Shown here one piece after another: positions 21,856 to 34,613 of a DNA stretch of 64,000 bases. The notes beneath the pieces were generated by a model. It ran no database searches and was not told the DNA's origin. It worked only from the letters and a program-made list of their open reading frames with translations. Origin of the DNA: Prosopocoilus inquinatus. Lineage: Eukaryota > Arthropoda > Insecta > Coleoptera > Lucanidae. The stretch is from NCBI GenBank assembly GCA_036172665.1, contig CM069875.1:19499806-19563805 (forward strand). The letters run 5' to 3'. Numbering within the stretch: the stretch's first letter is position 1; the number at the start of each line of letters is the position of its first letter. Position numbers and translations under genes: made by a program.

Positions 21856-21984
21856 TATATCTTAGAAGGGCGCAAATGTATCGGTGGCGCAAGTGTCTCG
21901 GATTCGAAACTTCAAATACTTTGCCAATTCAGTATTTTTATTTATTATTTTTTTGTTCTATAGGGGACTTATGTTTTATATTAA

Positions 21985-21985
21985 C

Positions 21986-22024
<39 letters not shown>

Positions 22025-23125
22025 GTATCTAAGTAAGACATTATACATACAATAGCAAAACTAAACTAACAATAAGTGTCTTTGCAGTGACTGACTAAAA
22101 GAAAAAGAACACTAAAAGAACACTAAAAGAAACCCGGCTAACGCTCAAACAAATTAGTTGCTTCAGAAATTATATACTTTATAGAATCAGCATTGATGTC
22201 ACATCTATTAGAGATGCGATTGAAATAATGACACATTACTGAAATGGGAGCTTTAAATAACAAATTAGTACAGCTTGAGGCAACATAGAAAGTTTGATTT
22301 TGGCGTGAATTAAGTCTGGGAATAAAGAAATTTATTCTATCAAGCAACCAAGGGCAATCACTTTTGAAGCAGATTAAGTTATATAAGAATTTATATAATG
22401 CAACAGGTGGTGGTTTTTTAATTTGTGAACAACGTATATGTGTGGAATTTCCCCATACTATCACCCCGTAGGATATTAAACTGTAAAATAGTGAAAAATA
22501 GGTAGATCTTAACAGTTCCGGAGTCAATCATAGTCGTAGTTTTCTTAGTAGAAAAATTTTTTAACCCAGTTTCGCACATAACTTTTCAACATGCGTTTTC
22601 CAATTTAAAGATTCGTGTAAGTGAAAACCTACTGACTTTGCCGATTATGATGTGTTGAAAGTTCTGTTTGTTGAAAAGTATATTTTTCTGCTTTCTCTGC
22701 ATTTAATTTAAAATTTTTTATCGTAAACCATTCTTCGGTTTTTTTTCCTAAAAGTATTATTTTATTATGGTTCTATAATCCACGAACAGTACACATTCAG
22801 TCGAGAATAAATGGTATATAAGATCATTTATATAAATTGTAAACAGCAGCGGACCCAGGACTAAGCTTGAAGAAATTCGTGTTGGAGCGTTTTTTTTTTC
22901 TATTGACGTTTGTCCATTGTAAGTTACAAATTGTTTCTTGTTTGATATAAAGCTTTTGATGAACCGTAAAGGTAAACCGCGCACTCCATAGTATTATTAG
23001 TTTTACTATTAATACTGAATGTGAAACACTGTCTTCGACAGATCGCACAGAATAACCGCTATTGTTTTTCCATTTTCAAAATTTGTGACTAAGTTTTTGA
23101 CCACTGATAACACTGCTTTTATTCA
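21985..23125 (-). pseudogene. 5'-truncated LINE with (ATT)n tail, RT and C-terminus
   Basis: On the minus strand an RT fragment reads from about 23125. A motif-A-like ILCDLSKTVFHI lies near 23060, followed by FIKSFISNKKQFVTYNGQTS and LGPLLFTIYINDLI (about 22830) and a degraded catalytic motif, LFVDYRT in place of the usual F-A-D-D. The C-terminal frame 22138-22527 (YFSLFYSLISYGVIVWGNS) is typical of insect LINE ORF2 after the RT. It ends in an (ATT)n microsatellite (21987-22024 on the plus strand). Several frameshifts are present and the 5' half is missing. Confidence 0.75.
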
Positions 23126-24784
23126 GATGTTAATTATAAAAAAAAATCCTGTAAGATGGGTTTATTACATTTGAAACGATTGCCTGTATTAGTCTCTTAT
23201 ATCATTTTCCTTTTCCTTTGTAACTAATTGACTGGAACTTATTTACGATGACAAGATGAATAATCCCCTCGGATATTGTTTGAATAACAATTCTACGAAC
23301 TCATGACAAGACCAAAAACCTTTATTGACATTATCTCACACACCAAAAATGAATACATCAAAAGTCAATAATAAAATGTTTCGACTACCTTTCTATAATG
23401 TCTTTACCTCGTCATCGATCATTTCAGCTATCTGATGGCACTACGAACAACATATTTCCTTTCGTTTTATGAAAATAAGAAAATTCAATGATATTATAAA
23501 CAAGACAAGCCGAACATAGAATACAAGCAACAGCCATTTACCGATATTTATTGCAGAGTAAAAATTAACGTCCTGTGCTTCCATTACAAGCGCACAAACT
23601 GTCCTTTATTTAAAGCTGACTTTGTTTATTCGTGAATGCAATCGGATGGCTCCTTGTCGGCAATAAAACTGTTCGATTAAATAGACATGTTTATTCGTTT
23701 TTGAAAACAAAAGTTAATTGTAAGTGATGCTGCTTCTCTGTGCCTCGTTCTACTTGATACCCTGCCCAACAAGAATGCAATTAAGCGTACCACTACTGGA
23801 ATAACGGGCAAAAAATACACGGAATTTGCACATGCGTTAAACCGAAGGCTGAAGAAATGCGATTTCATTAAAGGTTAAAGCCCCCGATGGAGGAGAACGT
23901 AAATAAAACTGCGCAAGTTTATTGGAAAAGTTCGTTTTATTTTGATCAGTCCTTCGATCCCTGCCTAACCGTTGGGGATTCACTTAAAAACTTGTTTTTT
24001 CTGTTGCGCATCTTTTTTACTGAAAGATGTGATGACATCACCACTTATTTTTAATTAACGTCAGAGAAGACGTTGCAACCGTATTTGGTAAGGGTTGACA
24101 CAACATTGCATAATCGTCGTCGAAATCAGATGTAAGCTTGCAACTTGGTGGCAATCCGGCGTTATCGCTAGTAATTCACTTTATGGGAACATAAAAAATC
24201 CAGAAACACCTCTTTAGTGTTTTGTAAGCGCTCGTTAAGATCTGTTGTGTACATAAGGATTGATCAAAACAAGTACGAATGGGCAATAATTTTGGAATCC
24301 TCGATGTTTTTAAGAAGATGGGATTCATAGGATAAATTTCGAATCCAATAAAAATAAATGAATTAAACATTCTTTTTTGTTTTAGTATTGACATTAAAGC
24401 GAATAATCAAATAATTAATGATGATGTTAAGATCTTTTGTACTATTTCAAACGTCTGTATGAGGGTAAGTGTTTATAGACTGCAAATCTACAATAGTATA
24501 CGCATAATTTTGAAGATAAATCTTTCTCTTACCAGATCGTGAGGAAGAAACCGAAGGCGAGATATGATTTATAATTTAAACAACCTGCTAAATTACATGC
24601 GGCCAATGTAAATAACAAAACCTACGCAGTTGGCAAACACACCTATTCGTTTCGATAACAAATCACCTGGGTCAAATACCCGATGCCGTGGTACCATAAC
24701 CTACTTGGCTCGCGGTTGAAATTCGCGAACTCTTAAAATTACCAACAAGCTCCTTATGGCGTTTTGTTTATTACGTAACCGGAA
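23126..24784. other. AT-rich DNA, no recognised gene
   Basis: Only short unassigned frames are present (for example 63 codons at 23677-23868 and 72 codons at 24176-24394, both on the minus strand). No repeats with defined ends were seen. Confidence 0.45.
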
Positions 24785-24844
24785 GATAACTGCACATTTA
24801 ATAAGATGACTGCACATTTAATAAGATAACTGCACATTTAATGG
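24785..24844. repeat. Three 20-bp tandem repeats
   Basis: GATAACTGCACATTTAATAA occurs three times head to tail; the middle unit differs by one base and the last ends in GG. Confidence 0.9.
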
Positions 24845-24939
24845 AGATAAACTACTTTTTCATCGCAAATTATTTAAGATTCCACATTCGGTGAATCCAT
24901 TTTTAAAGTGGATTACAAGCGGTGTTGTTAAAGATATTT

Positions 24940-25085
24940 TTCTAATAGTATCTAGATACAGAAGCAGATACTTTCACAAATATGTATCTAGATGCAGATA
25001 CAGATACTTTTTCTGCAAAATATCTAGATACAGATACAGATACAAAAAAAGTATCTGCAGTTTATCAAGATACTTGCAAGTGTAA
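24940..25085. repeat. GATACA-rich degenerate tandem region
   Basis: Irregular repetition of AGATACAGATAC and TATCTAGATACAG, partly on both strands. This resembles the subterminal repeats of some hAT elements, but no clear termini are visible. The 64-codon frame across it reflects the repeats. Confidence 0.5.
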
Positions 25086-25477
25086 AATTCAATAACCTAT
25101 GCAATAGTGGAAATAGGTATTATTTGCGATCTATATCGACTTTTTTTGTGAAAATTGACGAAGTTTTCGTATGAATATGTGAATAATGTACACACTAAAA
25201 TCTGTGATAATTTTCACAATTTTTTTCAGCAGTATGTCTTTTTAAATAGAAAATTTATCTTTGTAATTAAGTGAATCTAGGATCCTTAGTTGCAACCTTG
25301 TTGTAGCTAAGAGAGCGTTCCCATAATCAAGAATCTGAACTATCAAATCGCATTTTAAATAGAACAGTCATTTGACAAACTGGAAAATATAATTAACAAG
25401 AGGGGAAAATCAAAAGAAAGAGACTGTAAGGTTGCATTTCCGCCAAGGTCTGCTGTTTTTATGGAAGTTCAAAATGT

Positions 25478-26110
25478 GCCATCTTCAGTACGCTACCAAT
25501 TTAAAAGCACTAAAAAATGTCTAAAGACAACCTAATCACACTGACAAAATCATAAAAATGTTAAACCTAACAACAATCTAATCATCCTAAAAGATATATA
25601 CGTCTAAATGTAAGGAAAAAGATCTAAAATAAACTATATATGTTATGTACAAATCGGAAAAAAAATATGTGAACACCTAAAATTAACTGTCAGAAAACCT
25701 TACAAATAAGAGCTAACCAAACAACACGGAAATGCGGAAATAAATAGTCCAAAGACTTCTAACGAATAAATAAGTATATAATTCCTTGTTATTTGATACC
25801 TAAAAACCTAAAAATTTGTAAGGTTTTCTGACAGTTACTTTTAGGTGTTCACATATTTTTTTTCCGATTTATACATAACATATATATTTTATTTTAGATT
25901 TTTTACTTACATTTAGACATATATATTTTTTAGGATGATTAGATTGTTGTTAGGTTTAACATTTTTAAGATTTTGTCAGTGTGATTAGGTTGTCTTTAGA
26001 CATTTTTTAGTGCTTTTAAGTTGGTAGCGTACTGAAGATGGCAGCTAAGCTGCCGAAATACGTATCTACGAATATAAAAATTATTGTGGGCGGAGGTTAA
26101 TTTCAATTAT
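25478..26110. mobile_element. Long foldback (palindromic) element, family C copy 1
   Basis: About 25478-25705 and 25812-26045 are inverted copies of each other (shared blocks CATCTTCAGTACGCTACCAA, AACAACAATCTAATCATCCT and CTGTCAGAAAACCTTACAAA) around a spacer of roughly 110 bp. The right side extends to about 26110 through CGAAATACGTATCTACG. The same sequence occurs at 57306-57770. There is no coding potential. Confidence 0.8.
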
Positions 26111-26754
26111 CTCTTAAACCACAGTCTCCTTTACTATTTTAGTTTAAAAAAATCAATGAAAAGGTCTGAGCAAAATAAAAAAATAAAAATATAGTAGGAG
26201 AATAATTTTATGTTTGTGTCTCATTTCTATTATCCTGTATACAATTTTATTAATTTAATTAATTATATCATCCAATTTGATTTCTGTATTCATTGAATAT
26301 TTGTTAATTACTTATTTTTAGTCTTTTTTGCTTCATGATTCAGGTCGTTAAAACTCCCTTATTTTGTTCATATTTCAGTGTAATTTTCTATGAATAAGCG
26401 TATATACATGTACTGATATATTCAATACAAAAAGACAAAATATTAACAAAAGAAATGTTGATATTTTTTTATTTCAGCATTCTACACAATTAAATTCAAT
26501 TCAATTTTGAGTTGATAGTGAAAACAAAATTTATTCTTAGTGTTACATTTTAGTTTTTGACTTTTAGTTTTTTTATATGTTTTTCTAATTAGAACTTTTT
26601 CAAATAATGTTCTCTTAACTTATTTCAATAGAGTTTCTGTTTTCATTAGACGCTTTTCTGATATCAATTTTAATGAAACGGAATTGAGGTAATAAGCATA
26701 TATTATTTAATCTCGCTTTAGCATTATGAAATATGCGGGAAATGAACAATATAC

Positions 26755-27340
26755 AGGAAAGAGCAAAAGTATGGAACCGGCTTAATATTTCGAAAACCGT
26801 CTGATGTATCTACTTGAAATTTGGTGTATGAATAAATCAAAATATAAATAATAATAACAAAACCTTCATTACCAATTTTCATTACCAATTTATTTCAGTT
26901 GGTTATCTGCTTTTGTTTTTGAGATACAATGCTAACTTTGATTTTTTTTTTTTAATGACAACCTGTTATTGTTTTTCCTTTATTTAATATTTCCTTTAAT
27001 TCTCTATAAAACCACATCAAAATTTTTATCTATTACTTTAGAAAATTTTGGAGAAAATAGAGTTTGAATGAAAGAGTTGTGAGAAATGGTTAATTTTCTT
27101 ATACAATAGATAAATGTTTTCATGTGATCATTTAGAGAATTAACTATTAAATACTATTAAATAAATTAAAAAAATCAGTAGGTTGTCATTAAAAAGAAAC
27201 AAATAAGCGTAGGATCTCAGAAACACGAGCAGATAAATAATTGAAACAAATTTATAATATAGTTCTTATTGACTTTATATCACACTACAAATTTCAAACA
27301 GATACGTCAAACGTATTACTTTTGCCTTTTGCCTTATTTT
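26755..27340. mobile_element. Foldback element
   Basis: About 26755-26965 and 27175-27340 are diverged inverted copies. Shared features in each arm are a GCAAAAGTA-type end, TCTGCTTTTGTTTTTGAGAT versus TCTGCTCGTGTTTCTGAGAT, and AATGACAACCT at the inner side. The ends are not exactly defined. Confidence 0.55.
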
Positions 27341-27507
27341 TCAAATTGTATCAATTTTCTTTTAATACAATTTCATAATAACCGAATGTATTAAAATACA
27401 AATACTACTAAAACGTATTTAAAAAATACGAAATACCAACTGTAAAATATAATTGTATTTCAAATACTGTATTTCAATTACAAATATTTCAAATGCTGCC
27501 CAGCCCT
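27341..27507. mobile_element. hAT-like terminal fragment
   Basis: Read on the minus strand from 27507, CCAGGGCTGGGCAGCATTTG is followed by repeated GTATTT/AAATAC subterminal motifs. A CAGGGCTGGGCA start with ATTTGAAATAC-type subrepeats is typical of hAT-derived MITEs. Only one end is visible. Confidence 0.55.
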
Positions 27508-28381
27508 GGTTATACATTATAAATTATCACGGAAAACTTGTACAATCTACTTAAAAGTTAACATGTCGAAAAAGTTGATACCTTTTAGCTTTTACAGGAA
27601 GTCACCCTCTTTGTTATTATATTGTGTTTAAAATAATCATTAATCATGCGTTTTAAATTTTATTTTGGCAATAAACTTTTACCAGAAATGATATTGCAGG
27701 AAGCATTCAATGTCAGAGAAATTTATTCGTAATGTTATTCTGTCATTTTGCGTACCTGTTTGGACACACGCAGGACGCGTTCTCATGCGCAAAAATTCCA
27801 AGTTCAAGGAGTTCACGTTGTCAACCGCAAAAATTTAATGTGCTTAATGCAGACATAAACGGTACAGCAGCATAATAACAATAAATAAACAAATGCATCG
27901 TCCTTTTGCGCTCTAGGCTTTACGTCATTATGTTAATGCAATTAATGGACGACATGCCGAATGTCTTTGTATTCTAATCGCGCTGCCAAATTTGTCAGAG
28001 GGAAAAACAAAGGTCAAATAAATAAAAGGGGTTTTTTTATTGTTTTGAAAACACTGGAACTTACAATGGAAGCAATATAACAAATATGTGTAAGGTGGTG
28101 ATCATTGAGCAATGTATTATTTTCAAATGTTGTCATAAATAAAATTTCCACAATTCAAGTTAAAAATTGGTTTTTTTTTTTAAATTCTTAAGTGTAGAAT
28201 TTTTTATATTCATTTAAATTCTAAATAAATGAATTCAATCTTTAATAATAAACTATAATCTTTAGTTATAAAATATTTTTATTTATTTAATTATGTCGAC
28301 CTGTCGCTGTGTGTTTGACAGCTTCTTCAGAAAAATTTATAAACGGAACACTCTGTATACGTCAATAACAGACAACAATTG
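27508..28381. other. AT-rich DNA, nothing recognised
   Basis: No open frame of note, array or paired repeats seen. Confidence 0.5.
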
Positions 28382-28893
28382 TGGCATCTCATTGAAAAAA
28401 GTTTTATTATAGAGAATTCAGTCATGTGAATATGAATACTGAAAATTCGAATTTAGTGCCCTCTTTCGAGAAAAAAAATGCGTATTCCAAAGTATTTATG
28501 TAATCATATTGAAAACTGACTAAAATAATTAAAAATAAGGTTGACAACGTAAAAATTTAATTTAAATTACAGTAGGCTCTCGTTTCTAAAGTTCCTCTTC
28601 TGTTAGCATTTGATTTTCTAATTGTCAAGTTCATGACGTTAATAATAATTTTAATAATAGAACCATATTTTTAGTTATTTTAGTCAGTTTTCAATATCTT
28701 TACGTAATGTTATTTCGCCCATTGAATTACTATTAAAATTAGCTTTCATATGAGCTGTCACACTTTGGATTACGTAAACATATTTTTTCTCGAAAGAGGG
28801 CACTAAAATAGAATTTATGGCTTTTCATATTCATATTCACATTACCGAATTCATCATAAAACTACCTTTTTAATGATGTGCCACTCGTAGTAC
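28382..28893. mobile_element. Foldback element
   Basis: Arms of about 160-220 bp (28382-28540 and 28668-28893) are inverted copies. The most conserved block is TTAGTGCCCTCTTTCGAGAA, read at 28456 and, in complement, at about 28785; ATGTGAATATGAATA and TTGAAAACTGACTAAAATAA are also shared. The termini are uncertain. Confidence 0.65.
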
Positions 28894-29845
28894 ATTCACT
28901 GTTTAAATTCCATTGGTTAGAGAAATGAGGAATGATGTATGGCGGTTTGATATAGGATAGAAAAGTGTCCTCCTTGAGTTAGAAATCGGCCTGTTTTTGT
29001 GTTTTTTCAAATCGCATTTTCTTGGAATATATTCGGTCTGTTTCGTTTTCGTTGGCCCACCCTGTTATATGTTATATGTTATACTAAGTTATTTAATTCC
29101 TTTAAAAAAATTAATTATGCGTCCACTTTTCAAAAGTTACTGTTTGCATAATTTTTTTTTTCTGTATGTCTGTATAGCACTGTGATATTTCTTGTATAAA
29201 ATGTGTGAAAAACTGACAGAGAAGTTTCAAATTAACCAATAATTATCCCATTATTTGAATGCGTTTGATGCTAATCTTTTTATTACTTAGGTAAGTAATT
29301 AAGATTTTTTATCAAAAATACTTTTGATCAGGTTGTCAGCAATTTGAAATGTTTTTTTCTTCAAATATCGACAGTCTAATTCTAATGCCCCATAAGTGAA
29401 TGGATTGAAATTTTACAGGTGAAGCTTTTTTTAGGTTTCAAATACCAATAAAAGTTTGACACCTACGGGGTATTAGAAGCGATGCTCTTAGGCGCTTCGG
29501 AAGAGCTACCTCCACTCTCGATTATTTTGGGGACACCAGAATTCATTCAAAGAGAGGCGCACGACAAATCCAATCATCGCAGTTTCATGGGGAAGTACAT
29601 TTCCCCGCTTGTTCGACAAATTAGCTCTGATAATTTCCTAACGAGAATTTTACAATCGAAAGCAAATAATCGTACAGAGAAACAGTTTGCTGTAATTATT
29701 ATATCTCAAAATGGTATTGATTAAGGACGAAGTCAGAGATCGACGAAGTCTTAAGCTTGTTAAATTTAAAAGCTTTTCAATTTTTTCAATGTCCTTTGCG
29801 AATAACAAATTAAATTTAAAGGCTTTCAAATTTTTTTGGAAGGCG
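28894..29845. other. AT-rich DNA with a small hairpin and one unassigned ORF
   Basis: TTCTAATGCCCCATAAG near 29380 pairs imperfectly with CTACGGGGTATTAGAA at about 29463-29478, giving a roughly 100-bp hairpin. A frame of 80 codons follows at 29482-29724 (+), in DNA a little richer in G+C. It has no motif I recognise and could be an exon fragment or chance. Confidence 0.35.
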
Positions 29846-30170
29846 GTAAGCAAAGTAAGCAAGGCATGAAGGCGCCGATGCAAGAGAGATGTAAAAACGG
29901 TGTAAAATTAAGAATAGTTTTTGTTACATTACAAATTTTAATTAATGCGACATGAATCATTATTTCTACAAAACAGGAATGTATAAATACATGCAATTGT
30001 CCTCAGGTGGACTAAAAAAGAGGAAAAACTTTTTTTTATTTTTACTTTAGAGAAAAATAAAAGAAAAGTTTTCGCTTGTTTACAAATTATTAATGTTCTA
30101 AACAATATCCAAATATTGTTTTCCTTAAATAAAATGAAAGAAAAAACTCTAAAAGTTTAAAGCTAGAAAC
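29846..30170. repeat. Dispersed repeat family A, copy 2
   Basis: Similar to 1849-2120, starting at GGTAAGCAAAGTAAGCAAGG and continuing through TTTTTGTTACATTAC and TCATTATTTCTACAAAA. No terminal repeats are visible. Confidence 0.5.
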
Positions 30171-30757
30171 TTGTTTATCAACTTCAGTAAAATGGAGATA
30201 AATGTCAGCCGGTAACTAAGGGTCCAAACATTTCATTACGATGTAGATCTGTACAGTTGGGAATAAGTAAAACCCATTTACAATAAATTTTGAAAGAAAA
30301 TAATTGAAGCTTATGTAAAGTTTTGTATACGAATTAAGAAATTGCGAAAACGAAATCCATTTCCAAAATCCACTTTCGCCTGTAGGTGAAACAAAATCAG
30401 TTGGAAAACTAAAATATTTGCAATTAAAGTCTTCGCTTCCAGTTGGAACCGCGGATTTCTTCGGCTGATGACATTTTGTTGGAGAAGTTCTTCAGTCGAC
30501 ACTTCGTTTTGCATTTCATTTCGTTCTTCTCGATTTCACTTCCATTTGTCTCTTGTGGCGATACTTAAAACACCAATAATTTGGAAAACTACATTGAAAT
30601 CGTTAAATAAAAAATAGCAATGGAGTCATTTCTATCACGAAAAATGTTCAATGTTTAATAATATCCGTAAATAATTTTTGTACAGGATTGAAAAATTTGT
30701 TGAAATTAGTTGGTTATATGTTGCATATGATATTCAATTTTCCATAATTTTAGTTTT

Positions 30758-30985
30758 AATTTTGTTTAGAAAATTAATGGTTTTCGAACAAGTAGTAAAG
30801 CATAATATTTTTCACTAAACTTGAAAATAATAAATTTTTCCTCTTTTTCGAGCCATTTGGGGACACTGTATTTTAAAATTTTGTTTAGAAAATTAATGGT
30901 TTGAGAATAAGTAGAAATTTTTGTGAAGCATAACATTTTTTTTTTAAATAATATTTTTTTTCTCTTTTTCAGGCCACTTTATATT
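30758..30985. repeat. Tandem duplication, about 119-bp unit
   Basis: AATTTTGTTTAGAAAATTAA begins at 30758 and again at 30877, and each copy continues through a CTCTTTTTC block. The second copy carries small indels. Confidence 0.75.
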
Positions 30986-33659
30986 TTAAATTAAACAATC
31001 ACTTTTGAAATGTGATTTACCTTTATTAAAGACGTAACCGGAGAGAAACTGTATGTCTGCTTAAAAAATTATTTTCAGGTAAATTACCTCAATTCAAATA
31101 TCCACTTGATATTCTAATTTATAACCACTAAAATGATTAACCGTTTCATTCCCAAATAAGAGCATATTATTAAGAATATTACTATTTCTATATGATTGCA
31201 ATTTTAATAAAAATACTGTAAAGTTTACTAATTTAATTCTCGGAAAGTAAATTTGTAATTATGTACTAATTTTTTTCTTTATCTTTAATAAGAAATTAAA
31301 ATCATAAAGTTCAGATTTTCAGAATTTGTTTCCTCTTTTTCAGGATGGGAGCTGTCAATTGACGTTTTGCATAAGGGCGCCAACTGCCGGCACTGCTGAT
31401 CTTCCTCCTTTTTTGGCCAAACCTAATTTTTAATATTTTTCAGACAAAATTCTGAATTTTTAAATATGTAAGTTTATTCAAATTAAACCGAGTAAACCAG
31501 CAAACGAAGTGAACTTAAATATTCTCTCTTCCTATATTTTTATTTTTGTTTATTATTAGCGGTCACATTTACCTGAAACGTCGCCTTGTTTTTACAATGT
31601 AATACAAAACCCAAATTAGTCTGCGGTTTCGGGTAATATAAATTTTTTGCTCCACTGCTCCTGTAAATTAATTTTTAAGAGGCTGACTCACTTTTCGGTT
31701 TTTTGTTAATGAAAATGCAACTGCACTTTTATAGCCGTTGCATTCAGGAATTAAGCTCCAGCCAACTTCAATATACAGCGGAACGCCGTGCTTTTGTGAT
31801 TTATGCGATAATATTGCGAAGGTCATAAAATCCGCTATCGTTACAAGAATCTGGTTCACGTATTTCCTAACTGAAATTATAAATCTTCACGTGATCTGTT
31901 TGAAAATAAAATTAAAAAAAAAGTAGTGTGGGACTTGTATATCCTTGTACAGGGTGCGGTGTATGAATTAATATTGTTGCATTTATCTTTAAACGATCGA
32001 TTGTTACTGTATTTTGACTTTTTCTTTTTAACAGGCTTTCAATAACCCTTGCGAAATGCGGAGAATTTTTAAATTTTATTTTATTATCGTGCAAGCGGTT
32101 TTATTGCTCTACATAAAGTAAACCCTAAATATAGTTAATATTCGAAATACTGGCATTATTAAATTACATTTTTTCATATCAAGTCTCCTAGTTTTTGTTA
32201 ATATTTAATCAATCAACGCTATTGGATGTAGATGTTTTATTAAGTATTTTCTAGATTTTTTCATAAAAGTCTTAGAAGATCTTTTTATTCATTATCATTA
32301 TTGGTAACGACATCGTTAAATAACAAAAATCGTTAACTAAAATGTTTTAACCAATTAGTACCTAGGTAAATCACATTTCTATAAACTGATGGGTCAAAAT
32401 ACTATAAACCGGTTGGTCAAAATACCAAGTATTTGTGTAGTAAGTGCAGATATTTAAACCTGTAATACATCTCCGTAAATGGGAACGATTGAACTTACAT
32501 GTCCTTAGCAAAAGTGTTTCATATTTCGAAAAAATCGAAAGTTGAAAATCGGGCAAGAAATAATCGTACATCTGTCTTTGAGATAGATCAAGAAAAAGAA
32601 ATTTTATTAGAACAAGAAACAGAAGTGCAGTCGAGCAATGACCTTCGCCGAAGTCGAGAAGCCAATAAAAGTTTTTTTTTAACGTCACAATTAGTCGTAT
32701 TACAACTGAGCGAAAGAATTTGCTTCATTTTTTATGATTACGACAAACAATTTACTGCTGCGTATTCTTTGAGATCAACAGTTCAGTTTGTGAAAAGTGA
32801 TTGAACGAGCTAAAGCTAAATATAATTACTATCTACGTACTAAGTATGTACAGTCGAAAAAAAAACTCTAACATGCTTTGCAATGGCAACGATTAATGAA
32901 CGTATGTCTAGTCCATATACTCTTATTTACAACTGTCACTTGCCGCAAAAAATAACCTCAATTTTATATATTTAAAAAGTGTAATATCACTATGTAAAAT
33001 TTTAAATTTAACAACAAATTTGAGTTAGCAAAAATTGTTTACTTCCGTAAACAGATTGCCGAATAGAAATTATAACACGAAAACTGAAAATGAATAATCT
33101 GATACTTCCGTTACGTTGAATAAATGTCAGTGAGAAAGTGGACAATCAAGTTAAGACACACATTAATTTTCCATGGATTGTTGCGAGTTTTTTTTTCAGC
33201 TGTACATACTTTACTATTACTTATTAAAATGCCGCAATTCACGAACGGCATGTAAATAGCATTTCAGAGGAGTGTATTCATAATGCCGTCGTGAGTATTA
33301 GGGCTAATCCTGACATGCACACGAACACAAGAATCACTTTTTCGCTAATGATGGACGCCACGTCGAACAATTGTTATAAACACGTCTAATAGTAAATGTT
33401 TGTTTGAATGTGGCCCTCTACACATGTATGATATTCGTGAGTGTGTTTTGCGTATTAATCATTCCTTCGTTGTTCCCTGCCTACTATCAAAGAAGCAAGT
33501 TCCTAAGTTCTGTCTTTGTTATTTCATGAGCACCGAACAAGGGACAGATAAAGGAATTTTCTTTTTATACGATTTTTTTTGTATTTTTTGTTTTTGTGCT
33601 CTCGGCATTTTGTGATTAAAATTTTGGGCTTATTTAGCAAACATACTGTATATCACTTA
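30986..33659. other. AT-rich DNA, no recognised gene
   Basis: Unassigned short frames include 101 codons at 32499-32804 (+) and 71 codons at 33400-33615 (+). The stretch 32290-32345 (AACGACATCGTTAAATAAC) resembles the MITE at 51416-51574. Nothing else was recognised. Confidence 0.4.
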
Positions 33660-34260
33660 ACCAGAGAAAGGAGGTAAGCAAGGTAAGCAATGCATGAGGG
33701 CGCCAATGCAAGAGGGGCGCCAAAATATGCTAATTAAGAAACGATTAAAGGGCAGCTCGAATCATCTCAAGGTTAACCAAACTCGATCCAATAACTGAAC
33801 TCACCTTTATTTAACCCAAGCAAAAAAATAAAGAGCAATAATTTTTTTTTTAATTAAAGTAGAAAACTTTTTCTTTTAATTCAATGTCTATCCATTCCAA
33901 CTGAACCCGACCTAACTCACCCATGTACAAAATTAAGAAAAAGAAATATTAAAAAAATTAAAATTGAAACAAAATAAGCTCAATAAATCTCAAGGTCAAT
34001 CCAATTCAACTGAACTCAACCTAATTGCAATCAATTGAAGCAAAAAATTAAAAAAACGATTAGGTAAAGCGAATTTCGACCAATGCCAAAGTCAACCCAA
34101 CAACTGAATTCGATTCTACTCAGCCCTAGAAAAAAAATGAAAACTCAAAAGAAAACGATAAAAAGGTTAAAGTAAAAAAAGTTGAGTGAAAATAGATTTC
34201 AAAGTCAACCCAATCTAACTGCACTCAACCTAATTCTATTCAATCCAAGTTAAAAATTTA
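33660..34260. repeat. Dispersed repeat A copy 3 followed by a degenerate array
   Basis: 33668-33730 is a third copy of the GGTAAGCAAGGTAAGCAA-type repeat. From about 33755 to 34260 four or so diverged units spaced roughly 115-140 bp apart share the pattern CTCAAGGTCAATCCAA followed by AACTGAACTCAACCTAATT and an AAAA-rich stretch. Similar units occur at 39180-39540, beyond the LTR element. Confidence 0.5.
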
Positions 34261-34613
34261 AAACAAATATTTAAAATAAAAGTACAAAAATACTGGGTGT
34301 ATCAAAAATACGTGTGTTAATTTTAAACCATAGAAGATCTCGCCAAGGCATTTTGAAAGTATCGTAAATTTTTTGGTAATTTTTTTATCCCTATTTTTAA
34401 GCACACGAGTCGTTTGGTATTTGAACTGAACCTTCTTTCGAAAAACCATGGCATCCACGGCGAATATAATTATGTAGAATGTATCAAGACAATTGTTATT
34501 TTTATAAGCGTACACAACTTTTCTAATAAAGAAGTAACAGATACTCTAATGTATCGTAGAGCTTGTGGAAATGCTGAATGGAAGCACGAAGAGTGCAGTT
34601 CGTTCGATCGTAT

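Larger units (their letters stand above)
19581..21905. mobile_element. Mutator-like non-autonomous element with 9-bp duplication
   Basis: Both sides carry the same 9 bases GAAACTTCA (19572-19580 and 21906-21914). The ends are imperfect inverted repeats built on the motif ACATTTGCGCC: four direct copies on the left (19590, 19605, 19622, 19683) and inverted copies on the right (21079, 21869, and a variant at 21886). No transposase is seen. A 9-bp duplication with subrepeat-rich termini suggests the Mutator superfamily, but the class is inferred. Two MITEs (20249-20516 and 21124-21855) are nested inside, so the element itself was about 1.3 kb. Confidence 0.7.

Noticed and set aside
24785..24844. 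Possible CRISPR-like repeat
   Set aside because: Head-to-tail 20-bp repeats without spacers, in a eukaryotic context.
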